NCBI RefSeq assembly: GCF_000149955.1
Contig: NC_030986.1
Location: forward strand, 1,734,345 to 1,798,344
DNA length: 64,000 nucleotides
Origin: Fusarium oxysporum f. sp. lycopersici 4287
Taxonomy: Eukaryota; Ascomycota; Sordariomycetes; Hypocreales; Nectriaceae
Direction: 5' to 3'
Shown: positions 1-12,035 of the stretch, piece after piece
How the letters are laid out: the number at the start of each line of letters is the position of its first letter
How positions within the stretch are numbered: position 1 is the stretch's first letter
Translations under genes and position numbers: made by a program
The notes under the pieces: generated by a model
What the model saw: the letters and a program-made list of their open reading frames with translations, nothing else
Database searches by the model: none
What the model was told of the DNA's origin: nothing

Positions 1-1
1 A

Positions 2-3000
2 ACCAAAGAAGCCGAGCTCGCTGCTGCTGCTGAGCTCGTTGCCATCGAGTCTGCTGAAGCTGAGGCTGCTACTGCTGAGGAAGAGGCGGTGGCGAGAGAA
101 GCCGCTGAAATTGAGGCTGCGGCAGTAATCGCCCAAGAGGAAGAAGAGCTTGCTGCCCTAGAAGCAAAAAAGCAGAGAAAAGGAAAGCTGGGACGCAAAG
201 ATACAGATCGGTTTGACTATCTTCTGGGAAACAAGGTTGCAAGGGAAGCACAGGTTGCTGAGGAACGAGCTGCAAAGGAAGCCGAAGAGCAAGCACTTCA
301 AGAAGCCGAAGAAGCCGCAGCTGCTGCAGCAGCCGCCGCTACCGAGGCTGAAGAGATAGCCGCAAGAGAGGCTGCTGAAGCCGAAGCTGCGGCTGTTGCT
401 GACGCTGAGGACGAAGAACTGGCCATGTTAGCAGCCAAGAAGGTCAAGAAGGGTAAACTAGGACGCAAGGATACAGAGCGTTTTGAGCAGTTGTCTTCGA
501 ATGTCGCGAAACGAGCCGAGAAACAAGCAGCCCGTGAGGTTGAGGCTGCTGCTGAGGAAGCCCCGGCCGTAGAAGAGCTACTTGGCGAAGAAGAGCTTGA
601 GGAACCAACCCCAGAACCTGAAGAGACTGTCGAAGAAGCCCCCGAAGCCCCGGTTCCCGATATTGACGACGAAGCCGCTGCCGAGGCCGCTGCCATAGCC
701 GCAGAAGAAGAAGCAGAGCTTGCTTCTCTTGAAGCCAAGAAGGCACGGAAAGGAAGGCTTGGAAATAAGGATACCCAGAGGTTTACATTTTTAACCGAAA
801 ATATTTCAAGGCGCGCTGAAGAGCAGGCAGCAAAGGACGCCGCCGCCGCTGCTCAAGCTCTGGCCCAGACTACCCCAGAAGATGTTGCTGAAGAAGAAGA
901 TATTACTGGTCAGGAAGATGCTGAAGCTGCCGCTATCGAAGCTGAAGCTGCTGCTATAGCTGCTACTATTGCTGCTGAAGAAGAGGAGGAGCTCGCTGCC
1001 CTTACTCTTAAAAAGGCGCGAAAGGGCAAACTTGGCAGAAAGGATACAGAACGCTTTGATTTGTTAATGCATAATGCAGCTCTACGCGCGGAAGAACGAG
1101 CCATTAAGGAAGCCGAACCTGATGGTCAGGCCGAAGAATTGATACCTGAAGAGGTTGATGATATTCCTGAACCGGAGCCCGAGGAGAACCCTGATGCAGA
1201 AGAAGTAGCTGCCCAAGAGGCAGCCGAAGCCGAAGCCGAAGCTAGAGCTATTGCTGCAGAGGAAGAGGCAGAACTTGCAGCGCTAAACAAGAAGAAAGCA
1301 AAGAAGGGTAAACTGGGCCGCTCTGATACTGAGCGGTTTAACATTCTTGTCGACAATGCTGCAAAGCGTGCCGAAGCTCAGGCAGCCAAGGAAGCAGAAG
1401 AGAATTTAGGAGACGTACCCCGAGCTGAGGAAGAGGAAGACGATGAATTTGTTGATGCTGAAGACGGCGAGGAAGATGAGTTGGCTGAGGAGCTAGAACC
1501 TGAAGCCGAGGAACTTGCTGAGCCTGAGCCTGAGGAAGATGAAACGGCTACAGCTGAAGCTATGTCAGCTGAGGCAGCGGCACAAGCTGCCGTCATCGCA
1601 GAAGAAGAGGCCGAGTTGGCTGCGTTGACGAAGAAGAGGCTTAAGAAAGGAAAATTAGGCCGCAAGGATACTGAAAGATTTCAAGCCTTGACAGAGAATT
1701 CTGCTAAACGCGCTGAGGAGGCGGCAACCAGAGATACAGAAGGCGCAGCTGCAGAGGTCGAAGCAGAGCTTGGTGAACCCGAACACGAACCCGAACCAGA
1801 GCCTGAAGCTGCTGAACCCGAGCCTGAAGATGATGGCCTGAAGGAGGCTGAACAAGCGGTAATCGCTGAGGAAGAGGCAGAACTGGCAGCTTTAATGAAA
1901 AAGAAGGCAAAGAAGGGGAAACTTGGTCGGAAGGATACCGAGAGATTTATCGTCTTGTCGGAAAATGCTACCCGCCGTGAACAGGAGCGAGCTGCTGTTG
2001 AGGCCGAGACTGAAGCCGTTCAAGAGGAGCCCGATATTGAAGGTGTGGAAGAGACTGGAGGAGAGCACGGTGAAGAAGGAGGAGAGGAGCAGGAGCAGGA
2101 GCCTTCTGAAGGACAAGACGAAGAAGCTGCAGCTCGAGAAGCTGAAGAGGCAGCTATTGCGAGGGAAGAGGAAGACGAGCTCGAGGCCCTTAAAGCCAAG
2201 AAAGCAAGAAAGGGCAGATTGGGCAGAAAAGATACTGAACGCTTTGCCATCTTGGAGGAGAATGCAGCAAGGCGCGCAGAAGAACATGCTGCCGCTGAGG
2301 CTGCTACAGCCAATCCACCCGAGGAGGAAGATGGTGAAGGGGAGGAGGAGGAGGAGGAGGAGGAGGAGGAGGAGCCTGAGGCAGATGATGAAGATAAAGC
2401 TGACGAAGAAGAGTTGGCAATTCAAGAAGCAGAGGAGGCAGCAGCTCGGGAAGCAGAGGAGGTAGCCATCGCTGAAGAGGAGGATGAGCTCGAGGCCCTT
2501 CAAGCTAAGAAGTCAAGAAAGGGCAGACTAGGCAGAAAAGACACCGAACGGCTTCGAGTCTTGGAAGATAATGCCGCGAAACGCGCCGAAGAACGCGCTG
2601 CTAAAGAAGCAGCAGCCGTCGACGAAAATCTTGGAGTTGATGATGCTGAGGAGGAGGAAGAAGAGGAGGAGGAGGAAGAAGGTGACGAGGAGGATGAGGA
2701 GGACGAGGATATCGATAATGGGGAAGAGGGCAGGGGGGAGGATGATGCTGACGCTGAGGAGGCAGCAGCAGCAGCAGCAGCAGCGAGAGAAGCCGAGGAG
2801 GCAGCAGCTAAAGAGGCGGCAGAAGCGCAGCTCGTGAGGTGATCGCGAAAGAACTAGAGGAGCTTGACTCCCTCCAGTTCAAGAAAGCAAGAAAAGGCAG
2901 GCTGGGCAGAAAGGATACCGAACGACTCAGAGTCCTAGAGGAGAACGCTGCCCAGCGTGCTGCAGAGCTTGCGGCCAAAGAAGAGGCTGCCGCAGCAGCA

Positions 3001-5022
3001 GAAGATGAGGAAGAGGATGTAGTCGAATTCGGCAACCCCCCTGAAGAAGAGAAGTCGGAAATTGAAGCCGAGGACGACGATGAAGAAAAAGAAGCAGAAG
3101 CTGAAGACACTGCGGATAAAGAATCGAGTGACGTCGAAAATGAAGCTGCTGTCGGCGAAGACGAAGAAAAAGAACCCGAGGTACTGCCAAAGGACCAAGT
3201 CCCCGAAGCCCCTGCAGATGATGAAATCGTCGAGGTCATCGACCTGTCGCCAAAGAAAGAAAGGAAGAGTAGGAAGAGCAAATCCCGTCGCGATGCTCCT
3301 CCACCTCCTCCAGTTCCAGATCCTCCATTGACGCCACCACCTGAGCCGAAGCAGTCTCGAAGGCCCAAAATTCATCGCGAAGGAACCTCGTTTGGTCGGT
3401 GGGCCGCGACACCACATGAAGAGAGGGACGAGCCTCAAGAGAAGTCAAGTAGACATAGACGGCGAGAGGAAAAGACGTCGTCTAAGGGTTCCTCGTCCGA
3501 CAAAGTCGAGAAGACTTCATCACGATCTCGTGGCACTGCCTTGTTCAGTAAACCACCACTCACTCGTTCCGCTACCATGCGCGAGAAGAAAGACGGCATC
3601 AGCAGCAAACGTCGCCACTCTACCAATGCTCGCGGACTTGTGTCGCCTCCTCCTGAAGATATGCTCATGGGTGAGGATGAATTAAGCAATCGCCGCAAGT
3701 CGCGTAAACCTCGATCACGCGAAGATGAAGATGCAATGATGTCCGGCGCTGCTCCTGTGCCTGATAGGTATGAACGACGTCGCTCACATAAACCACGGTC
3801 GCATGAGGACGATGATTTGGTTATGGTAGATCCTGACCGAGCGCCTGACAGACGCGAGCGCCGCCGGTCTCACAAACCACGATCTCGCGAAGAGGAAGAA
3901 GTTGCCGTGGTCGATACCGAACGTCGTCGGCGAGCCAGGAGATCGAGGGATGAAGAGCCCGTGATGGTGGAGCCTGACGTTCCTTTTGACGCACCTCCAC
4001 GTAGTTCCAAGAAGTCCTCAGGCTTCGCTGGCCTCTTCAGTGGTTTGCGAACACCCAAGACTGAACGACCTGACCCTCTGCGACGTCGCAGTACCTATGC
4101 GACAACTGACGACGAAGCCTTGCGCAGTGCCAAAATGGATGGTGATGCAGTATTAGTAGATGCTGACCGTGAAGCAAGACGAGCTGCACGCAGGGCCAAG
4201 AGGGCCGCTGAAGGCGGCCCTGACCCCGAGGAAGCAGCGCGTCGAGCTCGAGATGAGATACGCCGTGAACGACGTCGACAGCGCGAGGAAGAAGCCGATC
4301 CTCTAAGACAAGATAAAGAGGCCCGCCGTGCTGAACGCAGACGACAGCGTGATGAAGATGCAAGACGAGCCCAGGAGGAGCGACAAGTGCAAGAAGAACA
4401 ACAACGACTGCAAGAGGAAAAGGAGGCCCAAAGAGCTGAACGTAGGCGCTTGCGTAGAGAACAGGAAGCAGCTGCTGCCGCAGAACAAGCCGAAGATGAA
4501 GAGGCTCGTCGAGCTGCCAAACGTGAACGCCGCCGCCGCGACACAAAGCGAGCTGCTCGAGGCGCAGAAGAAGAGGAAGGTCGTCAGCGACGAAGTCAGC
4601 AATCCACAGACGAATATAATCAGCGGAGATCCCATCGTCGCGAAGAGAGACCGCAGGCTCCAGCTTGGCCTCATTCTGGAACTTCATCATGGGTCAAGGA
4701 ACACTCTGACGCACCCCCTCCTCCTGACCTCGGTGACGGGGGTGAAGCAAATGGTGGACAGACCGAGGACGAGATGGCAAGACGTGAAGCTCGTCGAGCT
4801 CATCGATCGAAATATGAGGAAGAGCCGACAGAAGAGGCCGAAGATCGGCGAAGGCGACGAGCAAGGCGAGATGATCGTGAGCGCGGTGGTCGAGATAAAG
4901 AACGTCACCGAGATAGGCGTTCGGAAGGTAGTGATGAGCGACACCACAGCCGTCGAGCGTCAACCTTTATGGAGGCAACAGCAACACCTCGCACAAGTTG
5001 GTGGAAGAAGATCGCTGGATAA
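2..5022 (+). CDS. Large repetitive Ala/Glu-rich charged protein (3' part, broken frame)
   Basis: Open from the left edge, so the N-terminus lies outside. About 1,670 residues are visible. The first 980 or so carry ten copies of a basic core close to KKARKGKLGRKDTERF, followed by xxLxxNAAKRAEExAAKEAE. Cores begin near bases 167, 435, 735, 1011, 1288, 1630, 1900, 2197, 2506 and 2881 and are separated by Ala/Glu linkers with long Glu runs. The C-terminal 600 residues are Arg/Ser/Glu-rich (RRRSHKPRS-like repeats, then a long charged predicted coiled coil) and end in SWWKKIAG. No enzyme domain is visible. The frame changes near base 2825: one base appears to be missing, and continuing in the new frame restores the tenth repeat at once. 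Composition recalls fungal 'involucrin-repeat' proteins such as the leashin Woronin-body tether, but I could not verify this; function unknown. Confidence 0.75.
155..2980 (+). repeat. Ten-copy coding repeat, period about 270-340 bp
   Basis: In-frame tandem repeat inside the large charged protein. Each unit is an acidic helix-like segment (EEEAELAAL type), a strongly basic core (KGKLGRKDTERF), and a second amphipathic segment (LxxNAAKRAEE). Linkers vary in length while the core is nearly invariant, which suggests selection on the core and free drift or slippage in the linkers. Short (GAG)n and (GCA)n runs at about 2340-2376 and 2762-2785 sit in the linkers. Confidence 0.85.
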
Positions 5023-6073
5023 GGAGTGATCGGATGATGGATGAACGAACAAACAAACAAACGAACGAACGATACATGAGAGTCTATTTCAAGCGAGCGT
5101 GTTTGCCAATGTTATTTGAATGTTTGCCACTACTTCATGCATTTCGTTGCGGTGCTCTTGTTTTTGGTAACCACTTTCTATGCCAACATGACACCAACAT
5201 GGATATGGTCGGTGTTTAGGTTTGGCTTGGCATTATCAACTCATGGCATATCTGGGATGGGTGCTTTGAGGATATTCTAGCATTGGATATTGGATCTTGA
5301 CTGGTATGGTATTTGAAGTCTGGATAAGTATGTACTTGGACTGTATATGCTGGATATAGCGAATTGTTGTACTACATGTATACCCAGGAAACAAGGCAGG
5401 ATGTCAACTCAATAAATGATTTTTTGTTTAGAATGTACTCGTTATCAAAGCTGAATATTTCGATGCGTGACCATCTAGGTTATTAGAGGTCTCTTTGTGT
5501 CGATTCTAACAAGTCACATTGCCGTCACTACTTCGAGGTAAAGGGCACATTTTCCACTCTATTTGTCAATTTTGGACCATCTTCCTGACTGGGCTAACAC
5601 CACTTCTAACTTATGGAAGTACACAACTTGGGGTCATTCAATCCAATTCATATCATAATTAAATCGAATTCCTTCGATGAGTTCTTCACGCAATGATGGA
5701 GGTAATTCCAATATAGCCTGTTCCTTGTCCTAATCATCCTGGAGCATCCTACCTCCCTGGCCTGGAGCTCCATGCTCCACTTACCACCCACTAACATTAG
5801 TATAGTACATGCCACTCCCAAGTTGCGCTGACGACACCTCAACCTCGAAGCCAACGTTTCCCTGCAAACCACCACCACCACCACCGAACTACAACTACAC
5901 ACCTACATTGCAGCTGCAGTACAACCTGGTCAACTCAAGCGCCGCTCCCAGGCGCTACATCTACTTCTTCTGCAGCACATCGATGAGGTGACCACCAGCG
6001 ACCACGTCAATCAGTTGACGACCGACAACGACGAGCTGTGACCCAACACCTCGGGCGCTCTCGTCACTCGACC
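5023..6073. other. Intergenic, no gene seen
   Basis: 3' flank of the repeat protein and leader of the TMF-like gene, which point the same way. An AAAC/AACG tetranucleotide tract lies at 5042-5071. The last 250 bases are C/A-rich, as in fungal 5' leaders. Small open frames here are not supported by composition. Confidence 0.6.
5042..5071 (+). repeat. AAAC/AACG tetranucleotide microsatellite
   Basis: Tandem gaac/aaac units about 20 bases after the stop codon of the repeat protein, probably in its 3' untranslated region. Confidence 0.8.
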
Positions 6074-8807
6074 ATGACTGCGCCGGGCAAAGGGTCGCGA
6101 TGGGGAGCGTTCCTCTCGTCGGCCTTTGAAGGCGTCGAGAATCGTCTTGACAACTTACTTGACGAAGACCAACAGGCGGCACAAGGATATGAGCAGCAGC
6201 AGGGAATGAAGGCCGCGCCCGCGCCCTCGCCATCACCAAGCCCTAAACCCACTGCATCTGGTAAGCCTCTCTTTTCTCCTAAGCCGTGTTCTGGTGCGGG
6301 CAGAACTGTCGCATGCTGACTCGTTTTTCTTTATAGCTGTCGCTCCGAAGCCTAACCGTGCCAATGATCGTCTACAAGCCAGGTTGGCCAAGGCTATGGC
6401 CTCGCGAACCTCACAATCGTCGCCTCGCAGCTCCATCGATACTTCTCGTAGTTCGGTTGACAAGGAGCGCCCTGCTAGCACTGAACCCGTTGTGACGAGA
6501 CAAAGCATCGAAGTATCGGAAATTAAGCCAACTGAATCCGCCAACCAAGTCGACAAGTCGACCTCCTCTGACAGCCCAGCTTCCGCCCCCGCAGCTGAAC
6601 AACCAGCGACATCTGAAGGAAGCGATAGTAGGGAGATTAGTGAACAAAACTTCAAGCATGATTTCCCCACCCCGATTATCGTTGAGCCACCTTCTGAGGC
6701 CGAACCTCGAAGTGCACCAGAACAAGAAGTTACGGACAAATCCGATATCCAACTAAAACCGAACAGTCCAATACCAGATACCAGGCATCCTGTAGAGGCA
6801 CCACAGATCGTAGATGCTCCAGTTGAAGAGTCACAGAAAGACCAGGATGCCACCCAAGCTCACACGCCTCGTTCAGAGGAGATTCAAGAGTACATTGAGC
6901 AAATCGACTCACTACAAGCCAAACTGCAGTTTTTATCTAAAAATGCCACGGATGCAGCTAGGCAGACTGCAAGTTCTGCTGAAGCGGGTAGTGTAGAGCG
7001 CAAATTGGCCGAAAAGGATGAGAAGATCGCTCTGCTAATGGAGGAAGGACGAAAGCTTTCAACTTCAGAGCAAAAGTTCCGAACAACCGTTCGCAAGCTG
7101 CGCACCCAGATTATAGACAATGAGAAACAGGCCAATGAACTCAAAAAAGGTAAAGAAAAAGCTCTGGCCGAGGTGGAATCCCTACGTAGTCGAATCAAGA
7201 GCAAGGAAGAGCAAGAGAAGAGAAACGAGGAAGTGCGAAAAGCGAACGCTACGCTCCAGAAGGAAATCGACGCCCTGAAGAAAGACAAAGCTGTCAAGGA
7301 GGAGGCCTATCGACGTCTGGAGCAAGAATCTAAAGCCAAGGCTGAGCAAATACAAGCCGCCCACACTGAGGCATTGAAAAAGGCGCTAGATATTGAGAAG
7401 AACAAACAGCAGGAACTTGACCATACTATCGCATCACTGCGGTCAGAAAAGGAGGCATTGGTTGAGAAGTTGCGCCTGACTGAGGTTGAGTGGCAAGAGA
7501 AGCTAGACCGAGCATTAGAACGTGGTCGGAATACTGAAGAAGAGTTGAAACTTGAGCTGAGAGCGGCCGAGGGCAAACTCGAGGCAATGAGAGTGACGGC
7601 CGAGGAGGCTTCTGCAGGATCAGGTGGTGACATCAAGTTGATACGACATATTGAAACCCTCCAATCGCAGTATGCATCAGCCAGCGAGAACTGGCAAGGT
7701 ATAGAAACCTCACTCCTGACTAAGGCTGCCAGCCTTAAAAAGGAAAGGGACGAAGCGCAACGACGAGAGTCAGAAATGCGGAAGAAGGCTCGTGACGCGG
7801 TAAATTACATGTTCTCGACAGTAAAAAAAGGGGGAAGATGGCTGACACCTTCACAGGCAACTCGGTACAAGCGACTCGAGGATGAGCTTCAGGACGTTAG
7901 TCCAGCTCTCACAGCCGCTCGGCAGGAGCTCGAGACATGTCGTGAAGAGCTTGCTGCCCTCAGAATCCAACACAAGAGCGTGGAGACGGCCCTTGAACAG
8001 GCACGCAACGAGCTCGAGAAGCAACAGCGAGCGGCGAGTAGGGAGGTGTTGGCTGAGGCCGAACGAAGGCAATGGGCAGACGATGTTGCTACAAGCACAC
8101 CCAGGTCTCAGAGCAGACCCGATTCCCCATTGCTCTCTGTTGCCCGAACCTTTAGCTCGGACTTCATCGGGCTTCCTGTACCAGCAAGACAGCCTCGTCG
8201 AGTTCCCACACCGGGAAGCCAAACCGACAGCGCCGGCGATGGCTTCTTCTTTGGCCGAAGAATGTCCAGTCAACCTCCTCGCCCTAGTGCTTTGTCCACG
8301 GCCGGTCATGCGATACCTCCTCCACCCCCTTTCTCACCCTTTGAGCCACCTACCGAGTCACCGCGCGCCGCATCACCGCCGCCAGATCGTGATGATGGTC
8401 TAGATGACGGCGACCCTTCATCTCCCCGCAACGTTGCGCAAGACATGATTTCGGTATCGACAGTTGGGGCTGGTCCTTCCGTTCAGCTCGTCGAGAGAAT
8501 GAGCGCGGCAATTCGACGACTGGAAGCCGAGAAGGTGGCTGCTAAAGAAGAAATGGCTCGTGTATGCAGCCAGCGAGACGAAGCGCGATCTGATATTGTG
8601 AACCTGATGACAGAGCTGGAAACACAAAAAACCGCTTCGGCACGGGTAACAGAGCTAGAAGCAGAAGTAGAGAACATCAACTCGCGATATCAGACAACAT
8701 TAGAGATGCTGGGCGAGAAGAGCGAGCTCGTTGAGGAGCTCAAGGCTGACGTTCAGGACGTCAAGGACATGTATCGCGAGTTGGTGGAACGGACCGTGAT
8801 GAAGTAA
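6074..8807 (+). CDS. TMF/Sgm1-family Golgi coiled-coil protein
   Basis: Two exons, 6074-6260 and 6337-8807, 885 residues. The 76-base intron has a gtaag donor, a GCTGAC branch-point-like site and an atag acceptor. The start is the first ATG before residues MTAPGKGSRWGAFLSSAFEG. Residues 60-270 are low complexity and Ser/Pro-rich; residues 270-640 are a long coiled coil; a proline-rich linker follows. The last 120 residues (SVQLVERMSAAIRRLE to RELVERTVMK) match the C-terminal region of TATA-element modulatory factor proteins, which in yeast Sgm1 and human TMF bind the Golgi Rab Ypt6/Rab6. Role inferred: tethering of vesicles at the Golgi. The nomenclature 'TATA-binding' is historical. It converges with NAS6 downstream, 140 bases apart. 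Confidence 0.85.
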
Positions 8808-8947
8808 GAAAAGGGAAGAACTTGTTTCTATTTCACTTCGTTATCTTCTGCCTTGTTTTCGTTGCTCTCTCGTGTTCGCATCTTAGACTCGGGAAAAGTC
8901 GTGATATCTTGCACATTTTTTCTCTTTCTTCTAGCATGTATTCCTAG

Positions 8948-10091
8948 CTACCCTGACAACTCGATACCCTCACGCTCTGCACCTTGTAAAACATATCGGC
9001 GTACCTGTTGACAAAGAGACAGAGTTAGATGGGAGTTTATAGAGTGGTGCGAAGAGAAGAGAGCCAAGAACTCCATTTTCGTTGTGTTTTTAGAGATATA
9101 CATACTTCTTTATCTGGTGCCAGATCAAGTGCTAGCTCATCCGCGCTGTTCTTTAGGGTGAAATCAGCGCCTTCTTTGAGGAGGGCAACAGCAGTGTCTC
9201 CTGGAGAACACAGGTTAGTGGCTTTTTGACGCCGGTGGCAAAGAGTCTTTTTACCATGTCCCTCTGCAATTGCGTGATGAAGGGGAGTGAACCCCTCATT
9301 ATCGGCAGGGTTTAGTGGACTTCTGTTTTTGAGAAGCAGAGTCACCATAGGTACAGAACCGACAGCAGCAGCGCGATGTATGGGATACTGGCCCCTACGA
9401 TCACGTACTCGGGTCGACGCGCCGTTGTCGATAAGAACACGGGCAATGTCAAGGTTCTTCTTGGAGGCGACAAAGTGAAGGGCAGTCTATATGCTGAGCT
9501 TAGATGGTTCTCAATTCAGATGTAGCGATTGAAGCGTTACCTGTCCAGCAGAGTCTTTGAGGTCCGGTGAGTATATTTAGAGTGATAGACGGAGAGCAAG
9601 ACTTACTCTTGAGGTTCACGTCCGCGTCTTTGGACAGGATAAGTTTGACGACAGATTCACCCTCTGGAACACTGGCTGAGATCATCAAAGGAGACCACCC
9701 GCTTTCATCCTAGAATGTGTTGGTTATTGTCCTGGAGGTGGAGGAAGACTTTCAATGAGAAGTCGTTGCTCACCTGGACATCAGCATCGAAACTGCGTTG
9801 GTTGGCTAACAACTGAACGATGTCCAAGTTGTTAGAAGAAGCTGCCCAGTGTATAGGATACCGACCATCATTATCCTTTCGTTGCGACAATTTTGGGTCT
9901 GACTGTCCAAGAAATTAATGTCTGATATATATAATTATAAAGCTGAATGCCGACCTTGAGAAGCCCTTCAAAAACAGTTACTATATTTGCCGATTAGGGG
10001 TGATCACAGTCATGGAGTTGTATAATTCAATAGGCATACCTCGCCCCTCACGAGCAGCGGCATGGAGAGGGAACTTATCATCGTTATCCAT
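8948..10091 (-). CDS. NAS6: Ankyrin-repeat proteasome assembly chaperone (gankyrin/Nas6)
   Basis: Eight exons on the minus strand: 10040-10091, 9955-9980, 9774-9902, 9607-9709, 9541-9554, 9255-9486, 9106-9200, 8948-9004. They give 235 residues, close to Nas6 (228) and gankyrin (226). The protein starts MDNDDKFPLHAAAREG and contains about six ankyrin repeats (GRYPIHWAAS, GWSPLMISA, GQTALHFVAS, GQYPIHRAA, GFTPLHHAI). It ends DKEVRRYVLQGAEREG, as expected for this family. Known role: chaperone that binds Rpt3 during assembly of the 19S proteasome cap. Two exons are tiny (26 and 14 nt), and one donor is gtcggc, so exons 2-3 are slightly less certain. Shares a 370-base promoter region with PRP46. 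Confidence 0.88.
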
Positions 10092-10461
10092 ACTGCCTAC
10101 GAAGCAATACGAGCGGATAAGAAAACAAATGTTGCTAATAAACTCCCGTCGGGATGGAGATATCAAACAGGTGCTGCTTGTTAGTGTGACGACCGGCTGT
10201 AGGTAGCTGATCTTACGTAGATCCCTGTCAGCGCAGAAGAGAGCTAGCAGGAAGTCAGGGACTGAGTGGAGAGCAAGGTAGGTACCTGAACCTCATAGCC
10301 ACACATATGTGGCGCTATGGAGTAGAAAAAACTAGCGCCACACGCAGCTGCCAGCCTTTACACGCTTCCATCGCAAAAGATATCCCAGCTTATCATCATC
10401 ATCAACATCCCCAGCGGTCATCCAGGTACTTTTGAGTCGCAAACACAGCCGTACATACATC
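10092..10461. promoter_or_regulatory. Bidirectional promoter region NAS6/PRP46
   Basis: 370 bases between divergent start codons, containing the leaders of both genes. A tcatcatcatcaacatcc stretch lies before the PRP46 start. No specific factor site could be assigned. Confidence 0.5.
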
Positions 10462-11954
10462 ATGGAGACACCAGAAGTGTCTCAAGATGCTCTTCGACTC
10501 AATGCCCTCGCCGCACAAAATGCGAACGTCTCGAGAACAGTCTACGCCCATGCATCCGAGCGATCGGCCACAAAGCGCCAGAAGCTAGACGACGCGTCCG
10601 AGGACCCCATCATCAAGAGACGGTTCCGTAACGAATACTCAGATGTCGAGACTTTACCGCCATCAATTACTGCGAAGCTTCCAACGAAACAGCCTGGGAA
10701 GAAGGCTTCTAAGGCTGGTGTGCCTGCTCGCCCAGCCATGAAACTCCTTGAGGGTGCGCCTAGTTCAGGCAAGGCATCTACTCCTGCTGCCAGGGACGAA
10801 AGTACACCACAGAACATGAGTCTTACTACAAGAGGAGTGCAAGGCCTTCAGCAGCAGAAGCCAGAATGGCACGCGCCATGGAAGTTAATGAGGGTCATCT
10901 CTGGTCATCTCGGTTGGGTGCGTAGTCTGGCTGTTGAACCTGGCAACAAATGGTTTGCAAGCGGCGCAGGAGATCGAACTATCAAGATTTGGGACTTGGC
11001 CACGGGCTCGCTGAGGTTGACTCTTACTGGACATATCAGTACTGTGCGCGGCCTTGCGGTATCCCCTCGTCATCCTTATCTCTTCTCTTGTGGCGAAGAC
11101 AAGATGGTCAAGTGCTGGGATCTCGAGACTAACAAAGTTATCCGTCACTACCACGGACATCTCAGTGGTGTCTATACTCTTGCCCTACATCCTACCCTCG
11201 ATGTTCTGGTCACTGGTGGTCGCGATGGCGTCGCCCGTGTCTGGGATATGCGGACCAGAAGTAACATTCACGTCCTGTCTGGCCACACCCAGACGGTTTC
11301 CGATCTCGTTTGTCAAGAGGCTGACCCTCAAGTTATCACCGGATCTTTGGACTCGACAGTGCGACTCTGGGATCTCGCAGCTGGCAAGACCATGGGTGTA
11401 CTAACTCATCACAAGAAGGGTGTTCGTGCTCTAGCAACACACCCATCAGAGTTCACATTTGCTAGTGGTAGCACAGGGAGTGTCAAGCAATGGAAGTGTC
11501 CTGAAGGTGCTTTCATGCAGAACTTCGAGGGCCACAATGCTATTATTAACACGATGAGTGTTAACGAGCAAAATGTCTTCTTTACAGGAGGTAAGTGATA
11601 CGATTCAATCTTCCTCGCCACATGTGTCTAATTTGAACTGTAGGCGATAATGGCTCCATGAGCTTTTGGGATTGGAAGACTGGTCACCGATTCCAATCTC
11701 TTGACACCACAGCTCAACCCGGCTCTCTTGATGCCGAGGCAGGTATCATGAGTTCAACGTTCGATCGCTCTGGCCTACGTCTGATCTGTGGTGAAGCTGA
11801 TAAAACAAGTAAGTCTCGATCTCGCCTTGGCATGCTCGTCTTTGCCTTGCTAATGCATCTATCCATAGTCAAAATCTGGAAGCAAGATGAAACAGCAACA
11901 GAAGAGTCGCACCCCCTCGAATGGAAGCCAACACTGGCCCGACGAAAGTTTTAA
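10462..11954 (+). CDS. PRP46: WD40 pre-mRNA splicing factor Prp46/PLRG1
   Basis: Three exons, 10462-11590, 11644-11808 and 11869-11954, 459 residues (yeast Prp46 is 451). The start is the ATG of [11 protein letters not shown]. After a 140-residue disordered, basic N-terminus come seven WD40 repeats from [19 protein letters not shown], with the motifs IKIWDL, VKCWDL, ARVWDM, VRLWDL, VKQWKC, MSFWDW and IKIWKQ. This is the propeller of PLRG1/Prp46, a core member of the Prp19/NTC-associated complex of the activated spliceosome. Its stop lies only 81 bases from that of ORC1 on the other strand, so the two 3' untranslated regions probably overlap. Confidence 0.95.
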
Positions 11955-12035
11955 AGGAGCAATTAGAGGTAGTATGTTTTTTTTTATTAAGGATGAATTG
12001 TCGCAGGACGCCGTTCGGGTTCTATACTACAACTG

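Noticed and set aside
2820..2845. Programmed -1 ribosomal frameshift in the repeat protein
   Set aside because: No X-XXY-YYZ slippery site or obvious downstream structure; a missing base is simpler.
298..4690. Long frames on other strands and frames within the repeat protein
   Set aside because: Shadows of a repetitive GC-biased coding sequence (poly-Ser, poly-Ala, poly-Leu translations).
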